Below are positions 34,133 through 46,913 of a stretch of DNA of 64,000 nucleotides, in pieces. The position numbers and the translations under genes are program-made. The DNA is from Sialis fuliginosa. Lineage: Eukaryota; Arthropoda; Insecta; Megaloptera; Sialidae. The DNA is taken from the NCBI GenBank assembly GCA_961205875.1, contig OY540813.1, positions 16,835,001-16,899,000 of the forward strand, written 5' to 3'. Below the pieces are notes generated by a model. The model made no database searches. It was not told where the DNA came from and was given only the letters and a program-made list of their open reading frames with translations. Position 1 is the stretch's first letter. Each line of letters opens with the position of its first letter.

Positions 34133-34543
34133 AGTACGTCGACCCTTTTGTAAATTTATTACCATATCTTTTAAAAAACTTCGTGAGTGGCTTCTTTTTG
34201 ACGAGTTTAATAACTTTTATATCTGCGAAAATTCTAAAAATGGGACATTTTCGAACGTGCAGCTGCGCAATGGAAAATTTTGACATGTTGGAGGTGATAC
34301 CCCACTATTTTGTCCGATTATCTCACCATATTATCATAGTTACAACCCATTGGTCTTTTTGTCCGACAAATATCTTGGACCGTTTTTCCAGTCCGCCGCC
34401 AGGAAAATTCCGCTGCTGCACGTTCGAAAATGCCCCATTTTAAAGAATTTTCGCAAATAAAAAAGTTGTTAGACTCGTCAAAAAAAAGCCACTCACGAAG
34501 TTTCAGAAGTATGGTAATAAATTAACAAAAGGGTCGACGTACT
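34133..34543. mobile_element. Foldback MITE with about 130-bp TIRs
   Basis: Left arm AGTACGTCGACCCTTTTGT and right arm ACAAAAGGGTCGACGTACT. The arms continue through ACTTCGTGAGTGGCTT / AAGCCACTCACGAAG and ATTTTCGAACGTGCAGC / GCTGCACGTTCGAAAAT. It is 411 bp and non-coding. No target duplication identified. Confidence 0.85.
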
Positions 34544-36304
34544 AGGGATTATAAGGGATTCAAAATTAACTATCAATACTTTTTTAATTTACATAGAATA
34601 TACACACAAAAGTTAGAAAATATTTTTTATAAAACAGGGAATTTATTGTTTCATCCGACAATATAATTTTAAATAGAAACAATAATACTTATATAGTTAG
34701 ATTAAGATTATATTCTTATATTAAGAAAATATAGGTAATAATAACATAAGATATTGAGATTAGGAAGGGTAAAACGATGTAGGTAAATATGTATAAAAAA
34801 ATACGTCATAATGGATCAGAATTATATATAGAGAAATTATATTTCTTATAATTTACTATTTTATATTACATTTTAATGAAGTATAAATAATACGATTAAC
34901 ATTTGACAAGAGTACAAATATTTATTTATATGTATTTAGAGTTTTAAAAATGTCTGGATCCGCAGGCAATTACTTATTTTGCTTCACTGCAGTTACAGTG
35001 TAACACTGTACTCTGTACCTATACCTCTATAAACATGCATACATACACATAAACATACACACACACACACTAGCGTGAACGCGGGGTGAACATGCACGTA
35101 ATGTGTATAATGCAAATTCTGTTATACGTGGTGTGTGTTCCACATTTCGGAACCGTGAAATTTCAGCGTATAGTGTTTCATTAGAACAAGAGAATTTTAG
35201 TTATTCGAAATTTTATGATTCTGGTAAAAGGTTAAAGTTAGAAGAAGAGATGAATGTTTTACGAATTATGGATTTAAAAATTCGTACCTACTTCATTGTA
35301 ATCATAATCTTAAAATATGACCATTTTAACCAGCAGGCTCAGGTCTAGGAAAATGAATCCAAAATAAATATGAAAATATAACTACAAAATGATATATTAA
35401 ACATACTGCTGATGTTATATGACAAAATATATTCAATATGTAGTGCGTATAATTAATAATAATTCAAACTACTGAAAATTTTAATTAAATACCCTTAAAA
35501 TGTATGTTTAGTAGTAATAAAAAAATGTTAAGTGCGAGTCGAGCCTTTTTTGGTAACCCATTTGCCCCCCTTAAAAAGCGACAAAAAACTAAAAAAAATA
35601 ATGCAAATTCAAACGATATTCACAAAAAGTATCTTCAAATGTCACTACATTGTTGCAGATTGTGTCCGACCAAAGGTTCGGTTTCGGTTTCGCTTTCGAT
35701 TACGGCTCAAAGAAAGTTTGTTTAGAATGGAATATTGTAACCCCATACCGAATTTCAAAGCTTTAAAAAAAATTAACACTTTCAATAAATTAAGTAGATA
35801 TTTTAATGTGAAGTGAAAAAGAGGGTATAGAAACAACAATAGAGACATATTATTTAGTTGTTATTGACTATCTGTCAAACATCGCGTTGTTTTATCTTGT
35901 CAATCTCATCATCTCTCAATATTGATCAAGCTCAAAACCAAAGTATTAAAAAAAAATCTAATTTAAAAAAATAAAGATGCTTTATTCTTGGTAATTTTTT
36001 CAACTTTGCTTACGAAACATCCTGTAGAAGACCAAATCAACTAATTTTTGGTATACGTTAGTTTTACATCAAGAAATACTCGATTCCCAAATGTCATTAC
36101 GAAATTCGATTTTTTTCCTTCATTTATACCTCTTGCTCCATCTATCATGGGGGACACACAAGTAAATAAATGCCTAGAGCCAATAAAGTATTGTCTACAA
36201 CCATCAAAAACATTAATTGTTTTATAATTATAGATCTACTAACTAACTGAAGACTGTTAATGTCTGCTTTTTTTTATAATGCGTGTATCAGCAAACTTTC
36301 TTAT
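34544..36304. other. Gene-free AT-rich interval
   Basis: Contains an (AC)7 tract at 35057-35070 beside a small GC patch. The ORFs at 35103-35348 and 35504-35816 have no recognised domain and are probably accidental. I see nothing else. Confidence 0.55.
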
Positions 36305-36637
36305 ATCCTGTATTATAAAGGAGCTAGCAAATTTGCTAGCTAGCAAGTACTTTCAACTGAGATATCAAACTTATATGACAGTTCTTTTGGAGTTTGTTGA
36401 TGACTTTGACAAGTTTCGCGTACGCGTTGTAGGTAAATACCAACGGTATTAAAACAGTGGTGATGTTATGAAAATTATTTTGTACGGTCAAAGATGCCAA
36501 CTGTGTTACAATTAGTTGAAGTGTCATTGCTCTAAATTCCATAGCTAATCCATAGATACTAGTACAGAATTAATACCTCATTTGAAAGTAATTGCTAGCT
36601 AGCAAATTTTGCTAGTTCCTTTATAATACCGGACATT
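36305..36637. mobile_element. Palindromic MITE, family C copy 1
   Basis: Right end TTTATAATACCGGACA and left end CCTGTATTATAAAGG are inverted. Next to each end is a nested palindrome of GCTAGC/GCAAATTTGC units (GCTAGCAAATTTGCTAGC). About 330 bp. Relatives start at 38479 and 47641. Confidence 0.75.
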
Positions 36638-36999
36638 AGGAGAGCATATTGTTTAGTTTGCTAATAATTATAGGAATATGATCCGTCTATGACAATAGGT
36701 ATTTTATGTCAATAACCCCTGAAGATCCCAGTTAATCGTATAAGGTGAAACAGTAGAAGTGCAACTGAATAATACATAAAATCTAAGATATTGCACGCAT
36801 ACATATATCTATACATAACATAACTAAAATCCTGTAAGTATGGGAACATTAATTTGGATACTACATAGAGTCTATGTTTTTTTTTTAGTTTCTGCGGATC
36901 TATAGGATTAAAACTTTGGGAAACACTGTACTGGTATAGTGTAATGAATAAGTCGTTGCTATATTATACATACATTACCACAATTATCTCTTGTAAGGC

Positions 37000-37240
37000 T
37001 TCCGTCAGCCGCTGCTGCGCAACATGTGGCGACTGGTCAGAGATTTTCAGCAACGACAACGGCGGCGATGAGGAATGCTAAACACTCCACTGTACTCTGT
37101 TGTGTATGTGTAGGTGTGTGCGTGCGTGTGTGTGTGTGTGCCAATCGTTACAACGCAAGGCCTGAGGGTGTACTGCACAACACAATAGGGGTTGATGGGT
37201 AAAACGTGACCGCTGAAGGCCCCCGAGTCCATTTTGATTC
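37000..37240. other. GC-rich islet with (TG)n
   Basis: CGCTGCTGCGCAACATG and ACGACAACGGCGGCGATG precede a TG/CG microsatellite (37114-37140), then GC-rich DNA. No exon recognised. Confidence 0.55.
37114..37140. repeat. (TG)n microsatellite
   Basis: Interrupted (TG)n with CGTG steps inside a GC-rich islet. Confidence 0.95.
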
Positions 37241-38478
37241 ACGAAATGTTTTGGTGTTAAATTTCGTTTGCCGTTTGTACTAATCATATTTATTTTTAAA
37301 TTTAATTATGGAGGGAGATGTTTTATACACTACCTAGCAAGGTAAGTATAATACTATAAATATTTATGTTACAGTAATGAGTTTATTAATTAAAATTGAA
37401 TCAAAAAATGTTACCCGAAATATGATTTTTTCAATAAATATAATTGAATTAAATTTTGGTAACTCAATGTGCATTGCTAATAAAGTTTCAACTTTATTAT
37501 GCTTGCGAACTTTTAAATACCTACCGATAAAAATAAAAATATATAGAATCAAATATTCCTGAAAATATTTCAACCAAAAGTAACATCATCATTTATTATA
37601 TATTAACTTTTAACAATTAATTTTATTTTAATGTTAGTTTTAATTGCTGATGTTACGTACTTACACTTTTTGCAATATTTATTAAATTTTCTAATATGCT
37701 TAGACTGGAAGAATAATATGATAAATAAGCCGCATTAAAAAAAATAGTTCAATACAGTGTAAAGGTCCGCTGTATTTTTAAAATTTAAATAGAGAAATCC
37801 TACCTCTTCAAAAGGTTAGAAATCACTGCATTAAACAGTATAATTTCTTTGTTATTGACCGGAATAGTCATTTCCAAGAAATGTTGCCGAATGACTAATT
37901 ATGACTAAAAATATAGTTATGTATTTCTCAAGAAATGCGCGGATGTTTTGCTCTTGAAAAATTAACTATAATATCCAAAACTACAACTAAAAATAAACCG
38001 TTGAATGTTTCAGTGATTATGAAAGTATAAATGAAAAATAAATATATAATTTTTTTGATACTTATATTACATATTATATTATTCATGGTATTGTTATAAA
38101 AATAATAAAAATTGAAGAAGATCGAGTTAATATCATTCCTAAATATATAACATCGATTTAATGTAAAACATTTTTCGATAACTCATATTTAAAAACCACT
38201 TAACAGTTGAACGTATAGAACCCGAACATCGAACACTGCAGATAAAGATAAGCTTTAGGTAATTATATAACAGCTGCAATAAAACTACACTGGCTCTGTG
38301 TACACACATACATACATACAAGACAAATACACTTGCACTGGGGTCCATTCATACGGACGTTATTTTGTAGCACGGAAACACAATTTTCTTAGGAGCCTTG
38401 TTTAACTTTAAAATGTAATTAAAACTTTGTGTAATTAAAAGAAAATGTGGAGGGAAGGAGTTTACGTGATAATACTAA
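37241..38478. other. Gene-free AT-rich interval
   Basis: A hAT-like right end (TTAGAAATCACTG) at about 37815-37831 has no clear partner. A short CA-rich patch is at 38300-38320. Otherwise I see nothing. Confidence 0.5.
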
Positions 38479-38790
38479 TGTCCGGTATTATAAAGGAGCT
38501 CGCAAATTTGCAAGCTTGCAAGCACTTTCAAATGGGGTATCAAACTTATATGACAGTTCTCTTTGAGTTTTTGACAGATAGTTTCATGCATAGGAAGTAA
38601 AAACAGAGGTATGTAAAGTATATTTACTAAAGTGTATTTACTAATCCTGAGTAAAAACGGTAAAAATCAACATACTGTGAACGAAACTATATGTTAAAAA
38701 CTCAAAGAGAACTGTCTTATAAGTTTGATACCTTGTTTAAAAGTGTTTGCAAGCTTGCTAAAATAGCAGTTTTCCCATCTCTGGTATAGA
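38479..38790. mobile_element. Palindromic MITE, family C copy 2
   Basis: Left end TGTCCGGTATTATAAAGG followed by GCTCGCAAATTTGCAAGC. The inverse half (AACTGTCTTATAAGTTTGAT..GTTTGCAAGCTTGC) is present, but the right terminus is decayed. Confidence 0.65.
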
Positions 38791-39019
38791 CAATCTATTA
38801 ATTAAAATTACAAGAATTATAATACTTAGAATTATTATAGAACTTTTCTTTGAAACGGTAATAATAATTTTAAAACTTTAATATAACGTTGAAAGCTGTC
38901 TAAAAGATTTTCAAAATAATAATAATACTAAATATTATTATATAACTGAATATTTTTATTTCTACATACATACAAATCATAAGACTGCTTCGGTACATCC
39001 TAATCAGTAATATTCTAAA

Positions 39020-39300
39020 TTGGTTCGTGTGAAGCGCCCCCACCACCGACATACCGTCGATGGCGTCAGTAACAACCCGCGACGGTATGCACACCACTCA
39101 TCCGGCCGCACAGCCCTTGGAGTTTAGCTGTGTCCTTGACAGAGACCATGCACAAGGACTATGTGTATGAATAATCCTCTACACCAGTCGTAAATATCTC
39201 ACAATAACAAACATGCGCCCGTCCTTCGCCGAAAAGCTCAAAACCGTGAAATCCGTTCAAACACCCGCTCGCTACGTGCAGTCCTCAACTGGTGGCGGTC
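39020..39300. other. GC-rich islet
   Basis: A CpG-containing block (GCGCCCCCACCACCGACATA through CCGCGACGGTATGC to CGCTACGTGCAGTC) in AT-rich surroundings. No microsatellite and no exon recognised. Confidence 0.45.
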
Positions 39301-39858
39301 AATCAATATAATATGCATCTATTTTTATTTGCTTACTTTTACAATCATAAACAAACATCATTTTTATTTTCGTGTCAATGCCCTTTATTAAGTATGATTA
39401 TTCTGGTCAATTGGTAGGTATACTACTTTATCCCTAGAAGGCTAATCATATTTTATTTATATAGTAGATGCTTTTCATTAGTCGATTAAACTAACATCAG
39501 TTATTATCCTCATTATTATTACATGTAATTATAATATTTGATTTTTTTAAAATTTTTTGTGACTACATAGAGCAGCGTTTCTCAACCTTTTAGTATTTGC
39601 GACCCAATTTTCAATCACAATTCTCATCGCCCTCCCCCTTCATACAATTATTCAATAGAATAGTTTTTCGAAAGGTTTAATAAAACCTTCTTTCGAAAAA
39701 CTTTGCACTACAAGACAGGCCCAAGGGTGTCACTAATAATTATAATTATTAGTGACTAATAATAATAATAATAAATTAATTAATTATTAATAATTAAGTT
39801 AATAGAAGCCGTCATGGGTTAAATAAGTTTATATATTTACATAAACATTACAAATATA

Positions 39859-40115
39859 CAGTGACACATTATGGAAATCGGGGGCCTCGGTAGAATAAAT
39901 AATCGGAGCCCCCATTTTTTTGCCGAATAAACAAAATTAAAAAATTTATACCAAAATAAAAAAAATAAATTATTCCACAATGCCTGTAGACCTTTTTAGC
40001 TCTTCAAAATTCGCTTAAAGAGCAAAAAAAGATGGTTATTTACTCAGCTCGGGGCCCTTCTATACCTCGACGCCCCACCAATTGTCTAAAGTTCCTACTG
40101 AGTAACGCGCCACTG
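39859..40115. mobile_element. hAT-like MITE
   Basis: Ends CAGTGACACATTATGG and AGTAACGCGCCACTG. Flanking octamers CAAATATA and AAAATATA differ at one base. It is 257 bp with internal GGGGGCCTCGG and its inverse flavour near the other end. Confidence 0.7.
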
Positions 40116-43100
40116 AAAATATACCGACATAGGTACATCTTGTATAAAATAAAACGACAAATAGACTTAAAAATCAAAAATATCTTCATTGTACAGATAG
40201 AGCCTACTGATTGATATATGTATAACTATTAACTAACTTTATATTGATTATTAAATATTAGTAAAATATTAATGACCTATAGACTTATTTCAATTTTAAA
40301 TTTATGTATGTAAAACTACTGGATTCTAAATGAATTTAGATTTTTTTATTGGTATTAAAATTCGTGCAATAAAGGGTTAAAATACATAATAACATCAGTT
40401 TCATCAAAAAATCAAGATAACATAAATAAAGTAAGTACCCAGTACCTACTTGATTATTACAAATAATTTTATTTAAGTGTTTATTAAAAATAATAATGTA
40501 TAAAATAAATAAGATAAATATATTTCATATTGTGATTTTAATGGGTGGTCAAATCATAACTACAGTTATTTTTTATAATGTAGTATTATATCATATTTTT
40601 ATTATACATTATTTTCTTTGTGTTTATCATTCATAAGTAAATAAAATACTTATTGAAATAATGTATATTTTTATTTATTTATAATTAATGCCTCTCTATT
40701 AGTTTTTTAATGTCATATTAATATAAATAATAATACTGTATGTAATAAATAACCGTTATATTTAAAAATCTTTAAAACCAATATATTAGTTTTCATTTAT
40801 GAACAATATTGATTTTCTTCTACGATTTGTTTCTTTTATATATACAAACAAAGTTATTTAAAGCTGGCACAAGATCATCGTTCAAAGAAATAATATGTTG
40901 AAAATTTGACGTCTTTGACGAAAGAATTCCAATTTTGATCAAAGTTTTTCTATTTGATGCAGTGATACATAAATACAAGAAATCAATACTGTATGCGATT
41001 CTCAGATAAGCGCATGCACATTTTCATTCAGATTATTTTTAACCTATATTATAATTTTTAGAACTTCCCGTGACTTCCCCTTATTTAAGAATATCAATTG
41101 TATTTTTTTATTACGGGTCTGCCATTAAAATAAACAAATACATTTTTTTAAACTGCTATTTTAGATTAATTTGCATGTAAAAATAATAAATAAATTACAT
41201 TCGTATAAAATTTAATACTGCAAAAAAATAGTAATTACATAAAAATAAAAATACACTACAGTATTTTTACTTCAACACACATAGTATCTACATTTCTGAG
41301 AAACCCTTGAACCCGTGAAATCTCAAACATCAGGCAACAAAAGTAAGTGAGTGTCGCTGTTTCCTGCCTCGGCGATGGTCCGAACCCGTCGCGTTCCTGG
41401 AAACGGGAGGGGGGGGGGGCGTGGGGGCGAGTGCTGGCGACACACACACACACAGTTAGTCGCGAAGCACATTGTGCGTCATGGCCACCCTCATACCATT
41501 AGCAGCCCCCGCGCGTGTCCCTGATCCGTGCCATAAACGGCTATTGCCACTTTAGGCTATGCTCGCTCGCTGATGCCCGTCAGGGTACAAGAGATTGCAC
41601 CGTTCTATGTAGTAATGTCAGTTCAAAGACAAATATCATTCTATGATATTATCGTTGTGCATTGGTGTTGTATAAATCAAAATTAATTGTTTTTGATGAT
41701 ACTTCAACCATTCAGATGTCAGATTATTTCCATAAAAAAAAACAATGTTTTTTTTCGGATTTTTTTGTTTGAAATGTAAATAATTACAAAACCAACAAAA
41801 AATAACGTTTTTAGGGTCCCGAATAAACCGTATTAATCGTACTTTGTCGTCCGTCCGTCTGTCCTTTTCAGTCAAAGCAAAATTCCTCGTAAACTATGTA
41901 TATAAGCTAGAAACTTGAAATTTTTACTGAACATGTAAAATTACGCCCTCTAGTAAAATATTTACAAATTTGTTAAAACAATAATTTTTCTATGTAAAAA
42001 ATATATTTTTTTATACTTAGGCATGTGGCACGTCAAAATGTATAACCAAACCAGTTGAATTTTTTTAACTCAAAAATGCACCTGTGGCTCCAAAACCGAA
42101 TTATTTTAAATTAAATCAGAAACATGACAACCCTGCCAACCACGGTCCATGTAAAGCAGGGTTGTTTTATATGGACCTCGTGTTTTGAGGGTTGCGATGT
42201 TGTTTATTAATGTCAATACAAAACTTCTTCAAACAGTTATTTTTACTGTTCTTCTAATTGGGGACCTAGGAAAATGTATTTTTTGTTTATACGATAACAT
42301 GCGATTGTTGATACGAGAACATTAAACAAAAATCCAATTACGACAACAAATAGCATTTTATTATAATTATGGTAAATAAGTAGCTACGTACATATTACAC
42401 GAAAACATTTTCTTTAGCTTAATATAAATTGTTATTATTTAATTTTGTCAAATTTTCATAATATATCAATATTTTACATTAATTCGACAGTCTTTATAAA
42501 CAACAATATCATATATTTAAGTGTACAGAATGGCGTGATAATAATTTTTAGTCCACGTATCGGATTTGGTATAGTAGTAGAATTATGATCGCGTTTCGCG
42601 TCCCAAGTTTCTGAACATGGAGTTAGTATCACACGGTACCGATCTGTCGTGAGCACGCCAAGCGAGACAAGACCTGAAAATCGGGTAAAGTGTTATCAAC
42701 CAAAACTACTGCACTTCCTACGCGTGTGTGCAAACAATGTCTGAACATTTATAGTTATTTTGCTAAACATCTGAAAATGTACCTTCTAAAAATGTTAAAT
42801 TTTTCAAGTAGAATAAGATTTCGAAATAAAAAATGTAGGTTTTCATTTAAAATTATAATGATCTTCAAATAACCTAGAAAATGTACACCAAATAAATTGA
42901 AAAATAACATTATCGTATTTCCCCTTTTTATTTAAAACATATTTTCATACAGTTCTCTGTTTTTGAGTTAATTGCTTGTTTCAATTTAAATGCCGCAAAC
43001 TGTACAAGGATTTATTAGTGACAAGTCTTAATCAAAAGTAAATATAGTTCCTTGAAAGTGTAGTTTTACAGATAGCTCTACCTGTTTAGTACCACTTTAA

Positions 43101-43537
43101 CACCATAAAACAGTATTCAGTATAACAATGTATCTAGAGTAAATAATATAAGGATCTAAACTTTTATCTAGATTTTGAAACATTTTATTTCTGAAAAATA
43201 CACATATTTCCCTATCAGGTCAAATAACAACAACAAAAATATTTTGTCATTTATATATGCGGAATTTCTTATATTTTAGTACCTGAATTATTATTATAAA
43301 TTATTATTTTATAAAAATTCATTATTATTTTTACCTGCCCCTCCCTCCGAAATGGCGCAAATAAGAAGGGATCATGTCAAATATATATGAATGTATACTT
43401 TAGTTCGTAAATTGAACCTAAGTTTGTGAAAATTGGTGGTTATAAAATTTTAAACAGTAAAGAGAAAAAAAGTCATTCAATATCAATCGAAAAATGTATT
43501 AGGTAATTTAATGAATTTTATAAATTTTTTATATTAA
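40116..43537. other. Gene-free interval with a GC-rich islet and repeat fragments
   Basis: Mostly AT-rich. A GC-rich islet (41335-41560) carries eleven G (41409-41419) and (CA)7 (41441-41454). At 41813-41940 a fragment with GTCCGTCCGTCTGTCC resembles a retroelement tail. A tail related to family I lies at 42925-43005. No exon recognised. Confidence 0.5.
41441..41454. repeat. (CA)7 microsatellite in GC-rich islet
   Basis: Follows GGGGGCGAGTGCTGGCGA. The islet also holds an eleven-G run at 41409-41419. Confidence 0.9.
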
Positions 43538-43760
43538 CCCTCAGAGTAAACACCTATTTTTTCGATCATCGCATACAATCTGGGTCAATCTGACCCTGTT
43601 CACTTTTTGATAATTCCGCAACTACGAAACCTTTTGTTATTTCATGAAAAAAATTGTAACTTTGTGGTATTGTGGTACTGCCTTTTTTTTAAATATCTTA
43701 GCGCTATTCTCGGTCAAAGTCGGTGTATGGGTCAAATTAACCCATAGGAGGTTCCGAGGG
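43538..43760. mobile_element. piggyBac-like MITE with TTAA duplication
   Basis: TTAA at 43534-43537 and 43761-43764. Ends CCCTCAGAG and TTCCGAGGG. Subterminal GGGTCAATCTGACCC and GGGTCAAATTAACCC are palindromic motifs. It is 223 bp and non-coding. Confidence 0.8.
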
Positions 43761-43924
43761 TTAATATAAAAAAAAAGATAACAAATTATGACCCTTCGGC
43801 AAAAAATCCTGATTACGCCACTGGCTGCAAATTTAGATTAAGAGTAATAGTTTTCTTTTCTTTTTCAGTAATTTTCTATTGATAATAGTGGTAAATGTTG
43901 AATACGAATAACGACTTATCGCAT

Positions 43925-44180
43925 ATTCCACACACGGAGTAGCTAAGCAGTGTTGTTTATCAGCAGTGCAGCAGCACCCCTTATCGACCAAACAACCACT
44001 AACTGGCTAGCCATCAGCAGCAGCGCCATCTATGAACGTGAAACCGAAAACATCACCGTCGGCAACGCGAAACCGTGCCATGTGGCCGATGTTGACCGTT
44101 TTCACAAAAACCACGCAAGCTGTGCGGGGGGAGGGACGTACGTACCACGGGGTACACACATACACACACACACACATAAA
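43925..44180. other. GC-rich islet with (CA)n
   Basis: CpG-bearing block (CACCGTCGGCAACGCGAAAC) followed by (CA)n at 44154-44176. No exon recognised. Confidence 0.5.
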
Positions 44181-44188
44181 TATAGACG

Positions 44189-44314
44189 GAGAGCCAGTGG
44201 CTTATTTCCATTGTTAATTTCAAAAGTCGTGAAAATTTTGGTACTAAATCTTATATTCCTGCTGAACAATAAAAGTCAATTCTGGCAGCCCTCTGTGGCC
44301 GGGTTAGACTACCA
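44189..44314 (-). repeat. Inverted partner of 45.33-45.45 kb repeat
   Basis: AGAGCCAGTGGCTTATTTCC through ACTTTTATTGTTC-complement sequence to CTCTGTGGCCGGGTTAGACT. The same stretch occurs inverted at 45333-45445. Confidence 0.75.
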
Positions 44315-44344
44315 AAAAAAAAAAATAATAATAAAATAAATAAA

Positions 44345-44941
44345 GCACTATGTACAGGGTTCTCATGTTGTCCATAAATACAGTAAGAATTTTTTTCAGC
44401 TAGCGAATACACAAACAACCAAAATAATTTACAACCAAATAAATTGTTGAATTTTGTACTTTTTACTCAATAATCGAAAATGGTTACAAATAGCCATAAG
44501 GACGTACATGCAAAAAATGTTCGATATGTAATTCTACATAACATCGTTAAAAAATATATTTGTTGTTTCATTTGAAAAACAAGAGAAGAATAACTTTGAA
44601 ATTATCAAAATTTCAAAATTAATTTTGAACAGCCTGTAAATGGTGGCTCTACGATATTTAAACAAGAGCACCCTACAACATCCTACAATAAGTTCCATAT
44701 TTAATTTTGTCTTCAAAGCTACGGCCGCGGATGTGGTAAATTGTTAAGTGCAGTAATGTAAAAATCAATTAGATGTGGGTTAATATTTTAGATATGAATA
44801 AACATCCCAAGAGAAGTGTTAAATATGTAAAAATATTAACGGCATTCCATTAAAAAAAATACCTTAAGCGTGTCACACTTTTTTTGTAACACCCTGTATA
44901 TTTGAAAATAATTTCTATGTGTGCGCATTTATTTTTTGATA
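44345..44941. mobile_element. Family B element, copy 2 (inverted relative to copy 1)
   Basis: Matches 5.02-5.76 kb in reverse orientation, sharing ACTTTTTACTCAATAATCG-like DNA, AAATATGGAACTTATTG (as its complement), GGTGGCTCTACGATATTTAA and the terminal ACCTTAAGCGTGTCACAC with CACCCTGTATATTTG. It lies between the two inverted repeats at 44.19 and 45.33 kb. Confidence 0.7.
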
Positions 44942-45304
44942 CGTTAAATAAATGTTTTTATTTTTACAATAATTTTTTTCTTGAACTTGATATATCTAAC
45001 CCGCAAGTCGCTATATATAATTAAATGTATCGCATTAAAGTGGAAACGTTTTGTCTTCTGGAAGATACTTGGTGATGGAATTTTGTTCTGGCTTTTTGTA
45101 TTACCTATCCTACATATATTTTATTTATTCTGTTAAAATTTCAAGACTTTTGAAATAACAAAAATGACCCTTTTTTAAATAAACATTTACAGCGTTCTGG
45201 GAACAGTTAGGTGGGGGGGAAATGTTCTAACAATAATTTTTATGAATAAAAAACACTATCGAAAGAATCCTCCCTAAATTTCATGTCTTATTTTTAACCC
45301 TCTC

Positions 45305-45445
45305 TGTAATTTTGGGGTAATCTAACCCGGCCACAGAGTGCTGCCAGAATTGACTTTTATTGTTCAGCAGGTATATAATATTTAGTATCTAAATTTTCAC
45401 GACTTTTGAAATAAACAATGGAAATAAGCCACTGGCTCTTGGTCT
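45305..45445 (+). repeat. TTAA-type element end, inverted copy of 44.19-44.31 kb
   Basis: Starts TTAACCCTCTCTGTAATTTT and runs through CTAACCCGGCCACAGAG to GCCACTGGCTCTT. The start resembles the piggyBac-like end at 43.53 kb. Confidence 0.65.
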
Positions 45446-45625
45446 AATACATTTATACTACTCACGACACGGATGGGTGCTGGTGGCGTGTATATATGTA
45501 TGTATGTATGTGACCGCTGCTGTCGATGCAGTTCCCCGCGCGCGAAACGCAACCGCCACTCGGTCGCGCCGTTTCTCTACACGGATACCGATTTGCCTTC
45601 GCACAGGCACGGCTCATACCCTCAT
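45446..45625. other. GC-rich islet with TATG/TG microsatellite
   Basis: GTATGTATGTATGTG (about 45497-45511), then CpG-rich GCGCGCGAAACGCAACCGC. No exon recognised. Confidence 0.5.
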
Positions 45626-45828
45626 TGTCCTTAAATTATATTACCGATAGTATCGATTTTCATCACTTTGATACAAATTTGTTATTTGTATGTACAGTTA
45701 GGTATGTAGGTAACTTGCTAGCATGTATTTAAATGATAATAATTCATTTACTATATAATTTACGAGTAATACCTATAGATCTCGTATTGAAAATTGTTGT
45801 TTTCCTATTTATTATATTCACTAAAAGC

Positions 45829-45930
45829 GTTACCTACAGGTGTCCCGTAAGTCAGTTTAATTAAATTCCCATCAAAATTGGTTCAGTAGTTTTCATGTCA
45901 CACAAACAAAGAGACAGACAAAAATCTTTC
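45829..45930 (+). mobile_element. Non-LTR retroelement 3' tail fragment
   Basis: CATCAAAATTGGTTCAGTAG then CACACAAACAAAGAGACAGAC is the common insect pattern of a retroelement 3' end. Only the tail is present. Confidence 0.5.
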
Positions 45931-46599
45931 AAAATGAATAGTAATAATAATAATACCTACCTGCAGTAAAACATCGTATATACTAGATTAATGATATATG
46001 TTTTAATGTATATATGTATTATCATATATTAAACATATGTTTAATGTTTAATATATGGTATATGGTATTATGTATATACTACCGACAGAAAGTTTGAGAC
46101 AGGTTATGAATTTATACTAAATTTATTAAAAATGTTTATTAAAATGGCTTCAATGGGCGTCCTTATGTTTTAATTTATCATTTTAGTATAATTAGTAATT
46201 TAGTATATTAATTAATCATTGGTAAATAGAAATGTTAAAGTACTTTAATTTATGTCAAATATGTTTCACGGACCCCTTCTAAAAGTTCAGCGGATCTTAG
46301 TTTAAGAATCGTTGCTATAACAGATATCTTCAAATTTTATTAATCCCTAGACATTAAAAAATCTGACACAGACGCTATAAGTACAACTAACCGTAATTAA
46401 AAAGTGACCGCAAGATCTACACGAACGAGCTATCTGAAGAGGCTGTAGTCCAGCTGACAATAAAATCATATACTATATTACAATCGACAACCATTTGTAA
46501 ATAAATAACGATTTTACCACACATTAAATTTTAAAAACACTGAAATAAAATGCGTTGAACATAAATGTTAATTAGCGACAAAACATAACTACAGATTAT

Positions 46600-46865
46600 T
46601 ATCATCTGAGGCCGTGCCTGGATGATCTCAGCAAGCCAGTGCTAGGAAGAAATGCATTTACCCATCGCCGTTGTCATTTATCGCGAACTCGCGTACACAC
46701 AACAAATGGGTGGTGTTAGACAAAGACAGATGCAAGCGACCCTGGCAGAGGCACGTACATACAACAGTGATGGATTGATGTCATCCGCGGAGATAGTAGG
46801 TACACTAGGTAGATTTAGATCAGCGGTTCGAAAACTTTTCAGTGTAGCACTACCTACCCACAATT
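46600..46865. other. Mildly GC-rich islet
   Basis: Less AT-rich than its surroundings. It reads open on both strands, but without any recognisable domain or splice context. Confidence 0.35.
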
Positions 46866-46913
46866 AACAAAATTGTTTTTGTGAAAAAACGTAGTAAAAA
46901 AAATTATATAAAT

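Noticed and set aside
35103..35816. Possible small genes (81, 73 and 94 codons)
   Set aside because: Overlapping frames, Lys/Asn/Phe-rich, with no motif, splice partner or codon pattern above background.
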